Assembly: GCA_020284085.1 (NCBI GenBank)
Contig: JACEVL010000152.1
Location: 268,501-332,500 of the forward strand
DNA length: 64,000 nucleotides
Origin: Aporrectodea caliginosa
Taxonomy: Eukaryota > Annelida > Clitellata > Crassiclitellata > Lumbricidae
Direction: 5' to 3'
In this document: positions 21,501 to 31,596 of the stretch, one piece after another
How positions within the stretch are numbered: the first letter of the stretch is position 1
Layout: every line of letters starts with the position of its first letter
Notes under the pieces: generated by a model
What the model was told of the DNA's origin: nothing
Databases searched by the model: none
What the model saw: the letters and a program-made list of their open reading frames with translations, nothing else
Program-made: the position numbers and the translations under genes

Positions 21501-24289
21501 TGCAAAATAGTGATGTAGTTAATATTATAAATGATCAATACTGTATAAATGTTGATAGTATGGAATTGGTCTCAGAGTTGAGTTGTGGCCTTTCGGGTGT
21601 CTCTCGAGATTAATGTGAGGTCTGACTTAATTTCTAATGGCTTTTCATCTGTTTATTTTCCAATATTTGTCCATCTGTATGTTGTACAATAATTGTACTG
21701 TATTAGGTAAATTTTATGTAGTGTCTTTTACTGACTACTTTGGGTTGCTATTGTCATCAGAGGCACCTTCCCAGTTGGCCATGGAAACTCAGGCAAGGTC
21801 TGAATTTCAAGAGATAGACTATTAAAATGTAATTTTTCCTAAGAAACTAGTAAGTTAATAATAATCGTTATTTGCAGGTACGTGTGAATAATTTTGATTG
21901 TGTTCATTTTATGGAAAGCTAAACTAGTGCCGAGCTACCTTGTTACAAAGTTTTCAGCTTTATGTTTGTGAAGATCTCTAGAGCAGTGCTTCCAAAAGTG
22001 GTGGTCCGCGGGCCGGCACCGGTCCGCGAGCCCTCAGTTGCCGGTCCGCAGAGTGATTAAAGAAACTTGTCAAATTGTCTCGGGATCAGGAACTGGCTCT
22101 TATAATTTTTTAAAGTCATAAAACAACACTTTTTAGGCTAGCAGTTAAAGGGCAATAGAGTCATAGAATTGGCCAAATATGCATTTAAACCAATTTTAAC
22201 AGATATTTGAGGAATCTATTATAGGTGATCGAAAACAAAAATAATTAATAATTATTGGGCACCGGTCTTCCTGCAGTGGGAAAATTCATGCCGGTCCGTG
22301 ACACTGAAAAGTTAATTCAGCTGGGCCGCGACACTGATAAGTTTGGGAAGCACTGCTCTAGAGCTTATTACTTTTTTATTTATTTCCATGCCGATTCACA
22401 ATTGTGAAAAATTCTGTTCCTCCACCTGTATCTCACCTCTTCCTGTCATATTCTTATTCTGGCATGTTTGTGCTGACATTTAACGCATGTAAGATGAATT
22501 TTATAAATTGGTAAGTTGTGGATATTTGGTTAATAATGCCAGGAACGTGGTATCAATTAATGTAGGTGAGACAAAGGCAAAGCAACAGAAGATGAAGAGG
22601 AAGACTAGAAAAGCGTTAAATGACAGTGACGATGAATTGTGTTCTGCTTTCAACTGCCTAAAACCACGCTCTGCAACACTGTCTTGGGTACGATCTCAGT
22701 TTGTGCTGATCTTGGTAGAGTTAGTTGTTTTCTGATATATTGTATTTGAGTAATTTTGGTAGATTGGAGCTAAATACGTTGGCTTAGTGTTTGCCTTTTT
22801 ATTAGAATAATACTATACTGTGTGATGTGCATCAAAATTAAAAGTTTTTCAATTTGACTGGTTGCTAGAAGCCTAGAAATTGGCTGCATTAATTTGGCAC
22901 TTCTTTAGCTGTTGGGTCTTCAGGGCATGATTTTCATGACCATTGGGTAGTTTTGTAGGTGTGCCATAGAAGTACCCTACAGTCTGTAGGGATTAACTCC
23001 ACTGAGGGCCTGGCTCCTCCATATCTGCGGGAACTCTGCTGCCCTACGTCGTGGCTCGTTACGCTCAGCGGTGCAAGCAGAGTTCCTTGTCCCCCGTGCT
23101 CGGACTGCTATCCGACAGCGCCGCGCCTTCTCTGTGGCTGGCCCAGTGACCTGGAATGGGCTTCCGGTGGCACTGCGTCTGACCTCAATAGGACACTCTG
23201 CTCAGTTCTTCTCTGGCCTTAAGACTGTCCTGTTTGACCGAGGTTGGGCTGGGAGCGCTCCTGAGTAGACTGTCTTGAAGGGGCGCTATATAAAACTACT
23301 GTAATAATAATAATAATAATAACTCATTTGCGATTAGATCTTGATTTTAATTGATTACATTACATCTTAAAGGCATTTAATTGTAGTTGTTATCTGAGAT
23401 TTGTAAAGTGCCTCATCAAGAATAAACTCATCAGTGGTGCTCCCAACCGAACCAGCGAAATCACTGTGAAATAATAGACTTCAGGCACTTGCAAAACTGG
23501 AAGGGACAAACGGAGACGTTCGAGCAGCAGCTGTCGAGAAAGGGATTCCAGCTGGTGGACCCAACAAAGATTCTGGACTGAGCTGTAGCAGTATGCATAT
23601 GAGGGACAGTTAGGAGCCCATGGGCAGCCGATGGAAGGGTGTCTTGACCAGGACCGAAATGCAGAAGCCCCTAAGGTTTGATGGAGCAGAGCCGACAAGA
23701 TTATTGTGCATTTATCTTAAACTGAATACACTTAATGATTGAGGGACTGATGGATCTGCCCTCATTGGCTGGTTAGCAGAAGCAAGTGTTGTTATATTCA
23801 AAGATATATTAATGCAGTAAATAGCTACTAAATATAATCTCTGCTGAATGGATCTTATTGTATTGCTGAATGAATCTAATATTGTATCATATTTTGTATT
23901 GTATTTGATCATTTATTAAGCGCTTTTCACAGTATAAGTCTTTCACAAGCACTCCCAGTGCGAGGTACCCCAAGAGAAAAGGAAGGTTTTAAGGTGAGAG
24001 AAAGATACAGATATGCCACCAGAGGATGGCAGAGCATAGAGAAGGGGGAAGTCCATTCCATAGAGAGTGACCTATGCAGGCAAAGGATCTGCATATGCAG
24101 ATATTATGTAGTGATGCTTCTGTGTGATGGAGCTATATAACTTTTGCTAATAAGTGGTCATTATTATTATTACAGGTTCAGTGTGACGACTGTGACGAAT
24201 GGTTTCACGTTGACTGTATAAAAACAATAAAAGAAGATTACAACTTAGAAAAATTGGAAGACGCAGAGTTCCACTGCGGCTGTGTATGA
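18580..24289 (+). CDS. TCF19: TCF19-like FHA + PHD-finger protein, first exon missing
   Basis: TCF19 is a nuclear chromatin reader with an N-terminal FHA domain and a C-terminal PHD finger. Exons: 18580-18766, 19308-19430, 20327-20519, 21117-21353, 22566-22687, 24176-24289. The frame is open throughout and yields about 325 residues; the human protein is about 345. FHA features: TRIGRHS, CLISRWHSAII and SVNGTFVNNV, then LKDGDVVTFG in the second exon. The middle is Ser-rich and low in conservation, then basic (QKRKNKR, QQKMKRKTRKAL). The last two exons form the PHD finger: ELCSAFNC, then VQCDDCDEWFHVDC and a final FHCGCV before TGA. An initiating exon ending in phase 2 is needed upstream of 18580 and was not identified. 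The ATG at 18539 would require reading through the acceptor, so I do not use it. Confidence 0.82.
19515..19710 (+). repeat. Dispersed repeat family D1, copy 1
   Basis: Shares AATCGTAATCT, CACAAAAGCGAAGT-like, GAACCAGCTTATTCACAGG and AATCGATAGG blocks with about 31300-31510 and 46300-46440. The copies align collinearly over about 150 bp and end in a GGGTCAAGATCCAGAGAGTCAGGC-like stretch. The class is not recognised. Confidence 0.65.
20631..20693. mobile_element. Short TTAA-type MITE (copy 4)
   Basis: Reverse orientation relative to copy 2. It starts TACTTTAACAACGAG after a decayed TTGA and ends CTCGTCGTTAAAGTG before TTAA at 20694-20697. It carries the core ACTGGGAAACCAATGCAGC and lies in a TCF19-like intron. 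Confidence 0.7.
21984..22355. mobile_element. Non-autonomous hAT element with perfect 8-bp TSD
   Basis: A 372-bp element flanked by CTCTAGAG at 21976-21983 and 22356-22363. Ends are CAGTGCTTCCAAAAGTGG and (in reverse complement) CAGTGCTTCCCAAACTTATC. The interior is rich in GGTCCGCGG / CCGGTCCG motifs and has no ORF. CAGTG ends plus an 8-bp duplication define hAT. It sits in the TCF19-like intron between exons 21353 and 22566. Confidence 0.9.
22955..23325 (+). mobile_element. LINE 3' fragment (CR1/L2/Jockey-type C-terminus)
   Basis: The plus strand encodes the recognisable terminal part of a LINE ORF (LAPPYLREL, then in a shifted frame RAFSVAGPVTWNGLPVALR and FFSGLKTVLFD). A stop is followed by GGGGCGCTATATAAAAC and an AATAAT-type tail. 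It is 5' truncated with at least one frameshift, and lies in the last TCF19-like intron. Confidence 0.8.
23390..24140. repeat. Decayed dispersed repeat sequence in the TCF19-like last intron
   Basis: The stretch around 23940-24110 (GAAGGTTTTAAGGTGAGAG, then GGGGGAAGTCCATTCCA) resembles in layout the purine-rich segment at about 28990-29250 (GGTGGAGGTCATTCCAAG). Both look like non-coding 3' parts of interspersed elements. I cannot name the family. Confidence 0.35.
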
Positions 24290-25575
24290 ACGGCCGACGT
24301 CGGCTGTTCACAGAAAGGACCGTTCAAACGTGTAACATTTTACGATTCTGCGGCGGCAGTTGTTTTCAGCTGAAGTGTTGACGTGTTTTTTAGCGATTTA
24401 AGAACGTTCGGTTTTACTGACAAGGTGTTCATGATATTTCTTAACCTAAATCCATCAGGGTGAGCCTGAGTTCAAAAGTTTGTTCTGTTGAGGAGTAAGT
24501 AAGTCAGATGAGCTGTTGCTACGTCAAAAAGTTCTCGGGGCAATCTAAGTTTTTCAGATGAAGTTAAAGTTTGTGTTTCTTGGTGGTACATTGTCTCAGG
24601 TGCTTTGTGGTGATTATTAGATGGCACTACAGTTGGTCTGACAGCATAGCTATGATTTTGAATTGATCACCAGTTTCTTGACTTTGATAAGATAACCAAT
24701 TATAAATTGACTCGAGATGCATGGTAGGTTGGCTGGTACGTTTGTCTTTGACCTTTCTGTTCAGTGTTTGTGGTATAGGTTCACAAGGTCCAGGGTAGTG
24801 GGCCCAAGAAGTCAATCCTGCAAAGAGGAGCCCAATCAGAGCCTAATAATTTCAGTCTATGTTTTAAGGTTGTTGTTATTATTAACATGTAATTATTTGA
24901 TACATAGGATAAGTTATGATTTTACGTAGCAATATTGCATTGCCTGCTAGCGGTTAAGAGTTACAAAAGGCAGAATATGTGTCTGAGGCTATGAATGGTA
25001 CATTGTACCAAAGAAGGAAGTCTTTAAAAAGAGGAATTTTGTGTGGAACTATTTACAACGGAAGTCCTGTTCTGTGCATTAGATATTCCAAGACACAAAT
25101 GTTAGGTCTCTGATCAGAAATAACATCATCCAAAGATGGCTGAAACTTTGAACTCGTTTATACAGTGACCCAAGTCTGTTTGGAAAGTGACTAGTGTAAC
25201 TAGCAATACCACTTAAGTTTCTATCCTTATTTTAGGTAAGTTTAATGTAGATATATGTTCACAATAAAAATAGACGACAAGAATATGGAATGGAAATGTA
25301 CATCAGTTCAATCCTGTATGAATTGCTGTTGATACTTGTGAAGTGTTATGTTATGACTGTAAATACGTTCAGTTTGTGTTTGATAGAGTTAAATTTTTGT
25401 GTTTTATTTGGCGAATGAGCAGCAGAATGACTAACTTCCTTGCATTTGTACAATTTACATCTTCAAGATACTGCAAGGTCTTTGAAGTATGTGTATTCAT
25501 GTTGGCAGAAATGTGCAGTTAATAGATTGAGGCTCATTTAGCCATTGCAACAACTTGTTTTCTAATGTGGCTTTT
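24290..25575. other. 3' flank of the TCF19-like gene
   Basis: No coding exon or structured repeat was recognised. It probably includes the 3' UTR; an AATAAA-containing stretch (ACAATAAAAATAG) is at about 25261-25273. Confidence 0.45.
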
Positions 25576-25577
25576 AA

Positions 25578-25640
25578 CACTTTAACGACGTGCTGCATTG
25601 GTTTCCCAGTCGCGTTTAGTACACTCTCATCGTTAAAGTG
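25578..25640. mobile_element. Short TTAA-type MITE (copy 5)
   Basis: TTAA at 25574-25577 precedes CACTTTAACGACGTG. The right end CTCATCGTTAAAGTG is followed by TCGA, a decayed TTAA. The core is nearly identical to copy 2. Confidence 0.75.
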
Positions 25641-25689
25641 TCGATAGTCCAGGAATCCGGTTTATTTAACTTACATTGTTATTACAGCG

Positions 25690-25770
25690 ACCACTTCATC
25701 ATCATCATCATCAGGTCCTGACGCCAGCTATTTGGCGGCGATGGGTACGAATAAATGATCTCCATTGTCC
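25690..25770 (-). mobile_element. Possible LINE 3' tail with CAT/ATC microsatellite
   Basis: On the minus strand a frame reads GQWRSFIRTHRRQIAGVRT and stops just before a TGATGATGATGATGA tail, like the end of a LINE ORF followed by its terminal repeat. Upstream sequence (25775-26161) is open but I do not recognise it. Confidence 0.35.
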
Positions 25771-26708
25771 TCAGTCATTTGTCATTGAAGTCCAAGTCTA
25801 GGACTACAGTAAATGTACACATTTGTCTATTGCAACCATACGGCCTCGACCCTGCTAATTTTTCGAAGATTGATCGAGTGGTATTCTTCATTGTCTCTCT
25901 TTCACTGGGTGCCATGCTATTTAAGGTCCCTGTGTATGATGTATAAGAACCTTGAACGACGTTAGCCCAAGATTTAAATCTCGAAAGACTAAGACCATTG
26001 TTAAGTGAACCAGCATCCTCACGCACAGAGGTGCCATGACTTTTGCTGTAACCAGAGTGGGTAACTGAGCCAGAAAGTGTAATGTATTCAAGTGGCTCAT
26101 GATGACAAGGTACAAGTCTGGCTTTATGAAGTACAGATTCACCTACTGGCATAGTATACATTGCTGTGGATGTTTTAGAATTTTCGGATGCATTGCATGG
26201 TCAGTTTTGCTGAATAGCACACACGAGATGCGAGTCTTATAGAAAGCCAGTCAAATCAGCAGTTTTGGCCAAGTGAAGCTTAGTCCTGGATCTATACTGC
26301 AGGTCTTCCTCTGGCCTTGACCTCGTTGCTTTTTGATTTACAGTATTACGTATATTGTTAGCTCATACCACTGTTTCAGAAATTGGTGCCAACTGCCGAG
26401 TTTTGGAATGCATTACTTAATCTCAAATAATACCAGTACATGTGAACAGATGGGAATTATACAGTACTGCAAGCCCTATATACTAAACTGTTACAATAGG
26501 CCAGAGATGTTTGAGGTTGAACCTCTAAGGCCTATGCATCTTTGTAGCTGATTCGTAAATCTCCTAAAATACTCTGACGAAGAAAAGCCACATAGACCAG
26601 CTAATTAGCCGGCGCTATATCATATCAAGTTCGCAACATAGCTCTGGTTCGCAATAGCTAGGCTGTTACATGTTGAAATTTGAAAATGGTCAAGCAGGTA
26701 GATATAAC

Positions 26709-26880
26709 CAGTGTTTAAAGTGGTGTGGGATTATTTGAGATTAACGGCGTTCCCACTGCTCTCGAAATTTGTTGCGTACGTTCCCACTGCTCACGATGCA
26801 ATGGAACCATGGAACACATGCATTCCAATAAAACTCTTCTTCGGAGTTCCCACTGCTCACCCAAACCACTTTAACCACTG
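26709..26880. mobile_element. Short hAT-like element with internal GTTCCCACTGCTC repeats
   Basis: Ends CAGTGTTTAAAGTGGTGTGG and (reverse complement) CAGTGGTTAAAGTGGTTTGG. Flanks GATATAAC and TAGATAAC agree at 6 of 8 positions. Three copies of GTTCCCACTGCTC lie inside. No ORF. Confidence 0.7.
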
Positions 26881-27689
26881 TAGATAACTAATTATTAGAC
26901 ATGGCAGAAATAGTTTAAACCTATGCAATCGACCTTTTCCGCTCTCCGTCACCCACAATTCCAAAGAGAACAAAAAACATCTTTACACGAGTTTTTTTGT
27001 AGTCGAATAATTTGGGCGAGCACCACATTATAATTATTATACGTCGATGGTTCCATCGGTAATCGATAGCTCTAGTCTAATATTGTCTTCTGTGGTGATA
27101 TTTGCCAAGGTCAAGGCTGATCCTTCGGTTGATACGGGATGCTGTAAGAACATATAGTTAATTTCTTATTTTGTCTATCACCAAAATGTCCAAATTCTTC
27201 TACCTCAAGTACAGTCAAGTAAAAGAAAATATCGCAAAGCATTGTCCTTGTGAACTTGATTTCCTTGGATGAACCTGGTTTTTGTGTAAACTGTAGAGAG
27301 ACTAGCGTAGAGGAATTATTAAAAGGTTTGAGAGTACGACCGACATTTCATTGTCTGGTGGTTCTGGCGTGGTTATTCAAGGAATCAATGCTATTGGTCT
27401 TTCTCGCGGTGCTTACCGCAAATTACGGAAATTGAACTAGTGTCACACGCTCGTGTTATTATTATTAGTTGCAAATATTTGATGATTTATGTATTATTTT
27501 TACGTCAAGAGAAATAGATAAACTAATTCGCTGTGTCTATCAGGTACTCTTTACTTCTTAGACGTGTGCCGATTTAAAGTACTGTTGTCATTCACTATCA
27601 GTTTTATTGTTTTGCTATGTCCTATAACATAAATAATGGACACGCCTAATTGGCGTTGTATGCGCATTATTCGGTGTCTTGGATACCAT

Positions 27690-28530
27690 TTCGCTAGCTT
27701 CTATTCAGTCTGTTTTCAATGCTGCTGCTCGATTGATTGCTCACCTTCCTAAATACTCCCACATATCATCGTTCATGGTCAACCAACTGCACTGGCTTCC
27801 TCTCTCTGACCGCATTCAGTTTAAAGTCCTTGCTTTGGTCCTCAAATAAAAACTAACTTGGTCTTGCCCCAAAATATCTAAGGCAGTGCTGTCCAACCTT
27901 TTTGACACCGCGGGCCACCGAAGAAGTAATTTTTGAAGCCGAGGGCCGCACCAGTCAACTCAAAAGCAGCGACTAAAATTTATTGAAATTTTTTAACTGT
28001 ATTATAAGTAATTATGGAGTTATCATAATGAATGCGTCTTGGGAACTGGATTTTGTGTACACATTGTCAACTGATAAGCCAAGTTACGAACAAATAGCTA
28101 TGCAAGTAGGCCAGTGACTGTCTTTTACTTCATCTTAACAGAAATTGCAAATATTTAGCGAGCTGTGGCGGGCCACTTAGAATCTGCAGGCGGGCCGCAT
28201 GCGGCCCGCGGGTTGTACAGCACTGATCTAAGGGATCTCATTCGCCCTCCTCTTTCTGCTTCTTCTCATCGGTCTCTCCAATCTCTGGACCGGTCAGACT
28301 TCTTTGCCCCACGAGCTAGGACCATGATTGCTCAAACTCGATCCTTTGCCATCATTGTGCCCTCTGTATGGAATGCCCTTCCCTTCACTCTGCATCAGAC
28401 TTTCCTTTCTGGATCATTGTCTTCATCTCTCTCTCTCCCCCCCCTTAAAACCTATTTCTTCTCTCTGGGTTTTCGGACTGGGAGCGCTACTGAATGGCCA
28501 CGGCTGTGAGTGGCGCTATATAAATGACTA
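27690..28530 (+). mobile_element. LINE 3' fragment split by a hAT insertion
   Basis: The left part reads FNAAARLIAHLPKYSH...LHWLPLSDRIQFKVLAL and, after a stop and small shift, APKYLR. The right part continues DLIRPPLSASSHRSLQSLD, PRARTMIAQTRSFAI and VWNALPFTL, ending TGGCGCTATATAAATGAC. These are the conserved C-terminal motifs of CR1/L2/Jockey-like ORFs. Removing the hAT at 27884-28225 with one duplication rejoins KYLR to DLI in frame, so the LINE was already present when the hAT inserted. Confidence 0.85.
27884..28225. mobile_element. Non-autonomous hAT element nested in a LINE, perfect 8-bp TSD
   Basis: A 342-bp element flanked by ATCTAAGG at 27876-27883 and 28226-28233. Ends are CAGTGCTGTCCAACCTTTTT and (reverse complement) CAGTGCTGTACAACCCGCGG. 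GCGGGCC-rich subterminal blocks lie at both ends; no ORF. Confidence 0.93.
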
Positions 28531-28791
28531 ATTACATTATATGAATGCCCATTGCCTCGTCCAGTATTTTAGTTTTTAAATCTACACATATAACATATAC
28601 AGGATGTCCTTCTTACCCACGACAGTGAACTGCTGGTGCGGTAGCCTATTGGCCAAATAATTCCTTTTCCTGAAGACCACACATTTTAAGATGTTAGAGG
28701 TGTTGTTGATTTTATGAAGAGTGAGGACAGTTTAAGCTTGCAGTTCTTTCTTACCTGAAAAATAACTTTTTGCATGTTTCGAGGTTTTTAA

Positions 28792-29600
28792 ATGGATCCA
28801 AAGCACAGAAAGATTCTTTTGGATAATCGATTGGAACTGGTTCGTAATGTCATCATCAACGCGGAATTGTTTGCTGTCTTGCGAGTCGATAACATTGTCA
28901 CAGCAGATATGCAAGAGACCATTGAGGTAATGTTGGCTCTGTGATTCTAGGTTTCTTTCGTATTGTATCTAAAAATTTAGAGCGACTCTTGCAGTGTAGA
29001 CTATTCAGAGGCGCTTTCAGCGCGGAAGCTCCGGGGAGATAGAAACACCTTTAGGGAGCAAGAGGATGCGGGGGAGATTCCAGCCATGAGATTAACCCAT
29101 AGAAAAGGGTGGAGGTCATTCCAAGTGGAGGGACCTGTCACAGCAAGTGCTCGGCATTGGGCCAATTTAGACTTAACCCGAGGGACGACGAGATCCTGTC
29201 GGTAGAGCGCAAAGGGTGAACAGAGGTTGCAGAGCGGTTTTACGTATATAAGTAAGACAGATATTTAGGGGCAATGTTAGGTTGTAATTTTACCGACTCT
29301 TGATCGTGCAAATTTCACTTTTCAAGTACAATAGTTAACTTCATAGGACAAAGACGTAAAAATAGCAGTTATGATCAGCAGTACTTGCCGTGCAATTTCT
29401 CTATTTTTCTTGAAATGTTGATTTATTATTAGAGCAAAGTGACAACGCAGCAGAAGGTTGCAAGCCTGTTGGATCTTTTACCAAGACGAGGAAAAAGTGC
29501 TTTTGACCGATTTGTCAAAGCTCTGAGAGAATCCGAGCAGAAGCATCTTGCATATCTACTTTCTGGAGTCAGAGATGAAGTCCCTGTGGAACTGGATTAA
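28792..29600 (+). CDS. CARD-only protein, two exons, CRADD/caspase-like CARD
   Basis: Exons 28792-28926 and 29433-29600 join in phase 0 (GAG|GTAATG ... ATTAG|AGC) to give 100 residues ending in TAA. The protein is almost entirely one caspase recruitment domain: an N-terminal helix RKILLDNRLELVRNV; the middle LFAVLRVDNIVTADMQETIE; and after the splice QQKVASLLDLLPRRGKSAFDRFVKAL, then a last helix ending HLAYLLSG. The LLDLLPRRG..AFDRFVKAL segment is the hallmark of CARDs of the CRADD, caspase-2 and caspase-9 type. CARDs bind other CARDs in apoptotic or innate-immune assemblies. No death domain or caspase domain follows before the stop, so it could act as a decoy, or alternative splicing may add more. 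No upstream coding exon is evident. Confidence 0.8.
28985..29260. repeat. GC-richer segment in the CARD gene intron, probable old interspersed repeat
   Basis: Purine-rich sequence with CGCTTTCAGCGC at its start, GGAGGTCATTCCAAGTGGAG and GAGATCCTGTCGGTAGAGC. It stands out in base composition from the surrounding intron and resembles the stretch near 24.0 kb. No coding potential. Confidence 0.35.
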
Positions 29601-29825
29601 AAATCTATGTTTTGATATCTAATTGCGGGTTTGCAAGATTGTTTAGAATTTCCAAGGTAATGGCCAATACAGCCAGCTCCCCGAGAGGGAATACACACTT
29701 TCAGAGAGGCTGTACTTTATAGGTTGCTAGTAGTCTGACATTGTAACCTGCCTAGACCACACTGCAGACTTTCTCAGGTGCAAATGCCGCATGAAAAAAG
29801 GCCCGATTTGTTTAGTCCTTATTAG

Positions 29826-30207
29826 CAATGGTCCCTCTAATTTCTTGGAGTCTGTGTGCGCATAAAATTTCTTTTGTGCAACATTTTTACAAGGAGAGTA
29901 AAATTCTGCGTGCATTCGGTGAATAATTAGAGTAACCGTGTCTTTAACTCACTATTTTAGACCTACATGTATGTTGCTTAAAATTGTAGCATTTGTTTAA
30001 AATATAACGGAGTATGAAGTTAAAGAATTTAACAAGTTTTACATGTAAAAATAGATTTATTAGTAAAAAGTAAGTGTTTCAGAGATATATTGTAATGTGG
30101 CTTAACCTTTACAAACTTATTAGTGTGTGCGCTCCATGTTTACTTGTGTGCGCTTGTCTTACGGCCTCTGTGCGCGCGCACACGCGCACAGCTTAGAGGG
30201 AACATTG
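29826..30207. mobile_element. Non-autonomous hAT element with perfect 8-bp TSD
   Basis: A 382-bp element flanked by CTTATTAG at 29818-29825 and 30208-30215. Ends are CAATGGTCCCTCTAATTTC and (reverse complement) CAATGTTCCCTCTAAGCTGT. The right side carries a TGTGCGCGCGCACACGCGC palindromic stretch. It lies just 3' of the CARD gene. Confidence 0.9.
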
Positions 30208-31299
30208 CTTATTAGTAACTGTTTTATCATGCTACAAGAATCTCAACCGGTTTTCTTAATTGTGCAGTCTTATGCTCATAACTTGATAAAAAATTGGTTA
30301 TTCTCATCTCAAGAATAAAAGGAAATTGTTCTGTATTTCATACGTTCATTTGAACAATTTTATCTGGAAACAAGTAAACAAAACGTTAATTTTAAATCGT
30401 TTCTATAGTTTGTATGTCTAAGAGAAACAATTTTATCTGAAAACAGACAAACGGCATCAGCCTAGAATGTTCAGTAATGAGTCCCGCTTCTGATAGATGC
30501 CAACTGGGAGAAGTATTGGATGTTGGCTGGATCGATACCACGAACCTAAAAAACACAACAAGTAGTTGGTAGATAAGCTAACCTAGGATATATTTAAAAA
30601 AGAAACCCAATTTCCAATATAATTGACATGGTGACAACATAAACCTTTGATTCAGTTCACCACCAATTTTGTTGGCTCACAATTCTTATCTTGAATTGTA
30701 TGCATCACAATTCAAGCAAATTAAAATCATAATATTGGCGGTCAATGGGTTGCAAGAGGTTCAACTGATACATCAAAATTAAAGTATTTTCAAATCCCTT
30801 AAAACGTATAATATGTATTAGAATATAATTAAACTTAAATGGATATTATGCACATTGTTTAACACGTAATGAAGGGGATTAGTGGGAATAATTTGTGTTA
30901 ACACAATTTTGCGTTAAACACCTGATCAACCAAGCCAAGCAAAACAAATATGTCTAAAGATGTTGGCCACAGTGCTTTCAGTCTACCAGTATGCATAACC
31001 CAGACAGAAGAGATGAAACCCAAAGCATTAGCCACTTGCCCATGCTTCATTTGTTTGAAGTTATCTCAAGCCTTTAATATTAATATGTCACTACATTAGT
31101 CCAGATTCCAAGAAATATGCATGTTTCACGCTTCAGCAAAATTCTCGTATTCTCAGTTTCATAATAAAGGAACTAATTTATGATTAAAACCATTGATGCT
31201 GGAACAGACTACGCATCCACTTCACGTTAACCAATAATTCATGTTAAACGTTTTCTTGTTATGTGTGATTGTGTGTCCACTGTATAAATTGGTCCAAAA

Positions 31300-31515
31300 C
31301 TAATCGTAATCTCGAAACTTCTACAGCGCCCACAAAAGCGAAGTCACGGGAACCAGCTTATTCACAGGCACTCAATCAAAACAAAATCGATAGGCAGGGG
31401 GTCAAAATCCAGAGAGTCAGGCGGCTACGGTGGATGGTGTTGAGACGGCGAGGTAGGCAGGGAGAAGTGTTGGATGCAGGATAGGATTTGTCAACAAGCA
31501 GTGTTTTCAGTTTCG
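31300..31515 (+). repeat. Dispersed repeat family D1, copy 2
   Basis: Collinear with copies at 19.5 and 46.3 kb: AATCGTAATCTCGAAAC, CACAAAAGCGAAGTCACGG, GAACCAGCTTATTCACAGGC, AAAATCGATAGGC and GGGTCAAAATCCAGAGAGTC. It lies immediately downstream of the PSMA4 stop codon and may be part of the 3' flank. Confidence 0.65.
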
Positions 31516-31596
31516 AGTGAAAAACTAGTGCTGTTAATAATAACGCTATCTGTTACCTTTGACTTTCTGGGACTAACATGTGTCGGATCTACTCAC

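Noticed and set aside
21460..21615. Candidate TCF19-like exon after TTTTCAG at 21459
   Set aside because: The open frame needs an incoming phase that no donor of exon 21117-21353 supplies; joining that exon directly to 22566 is in phase and keeps the frame into the PHD finger.
25775..26161. 128-residue minus-strand ORF
   Set aside because: Open but without recognisable motifs; possibly upstream sequence of a LINE tail, not supported as a gene.
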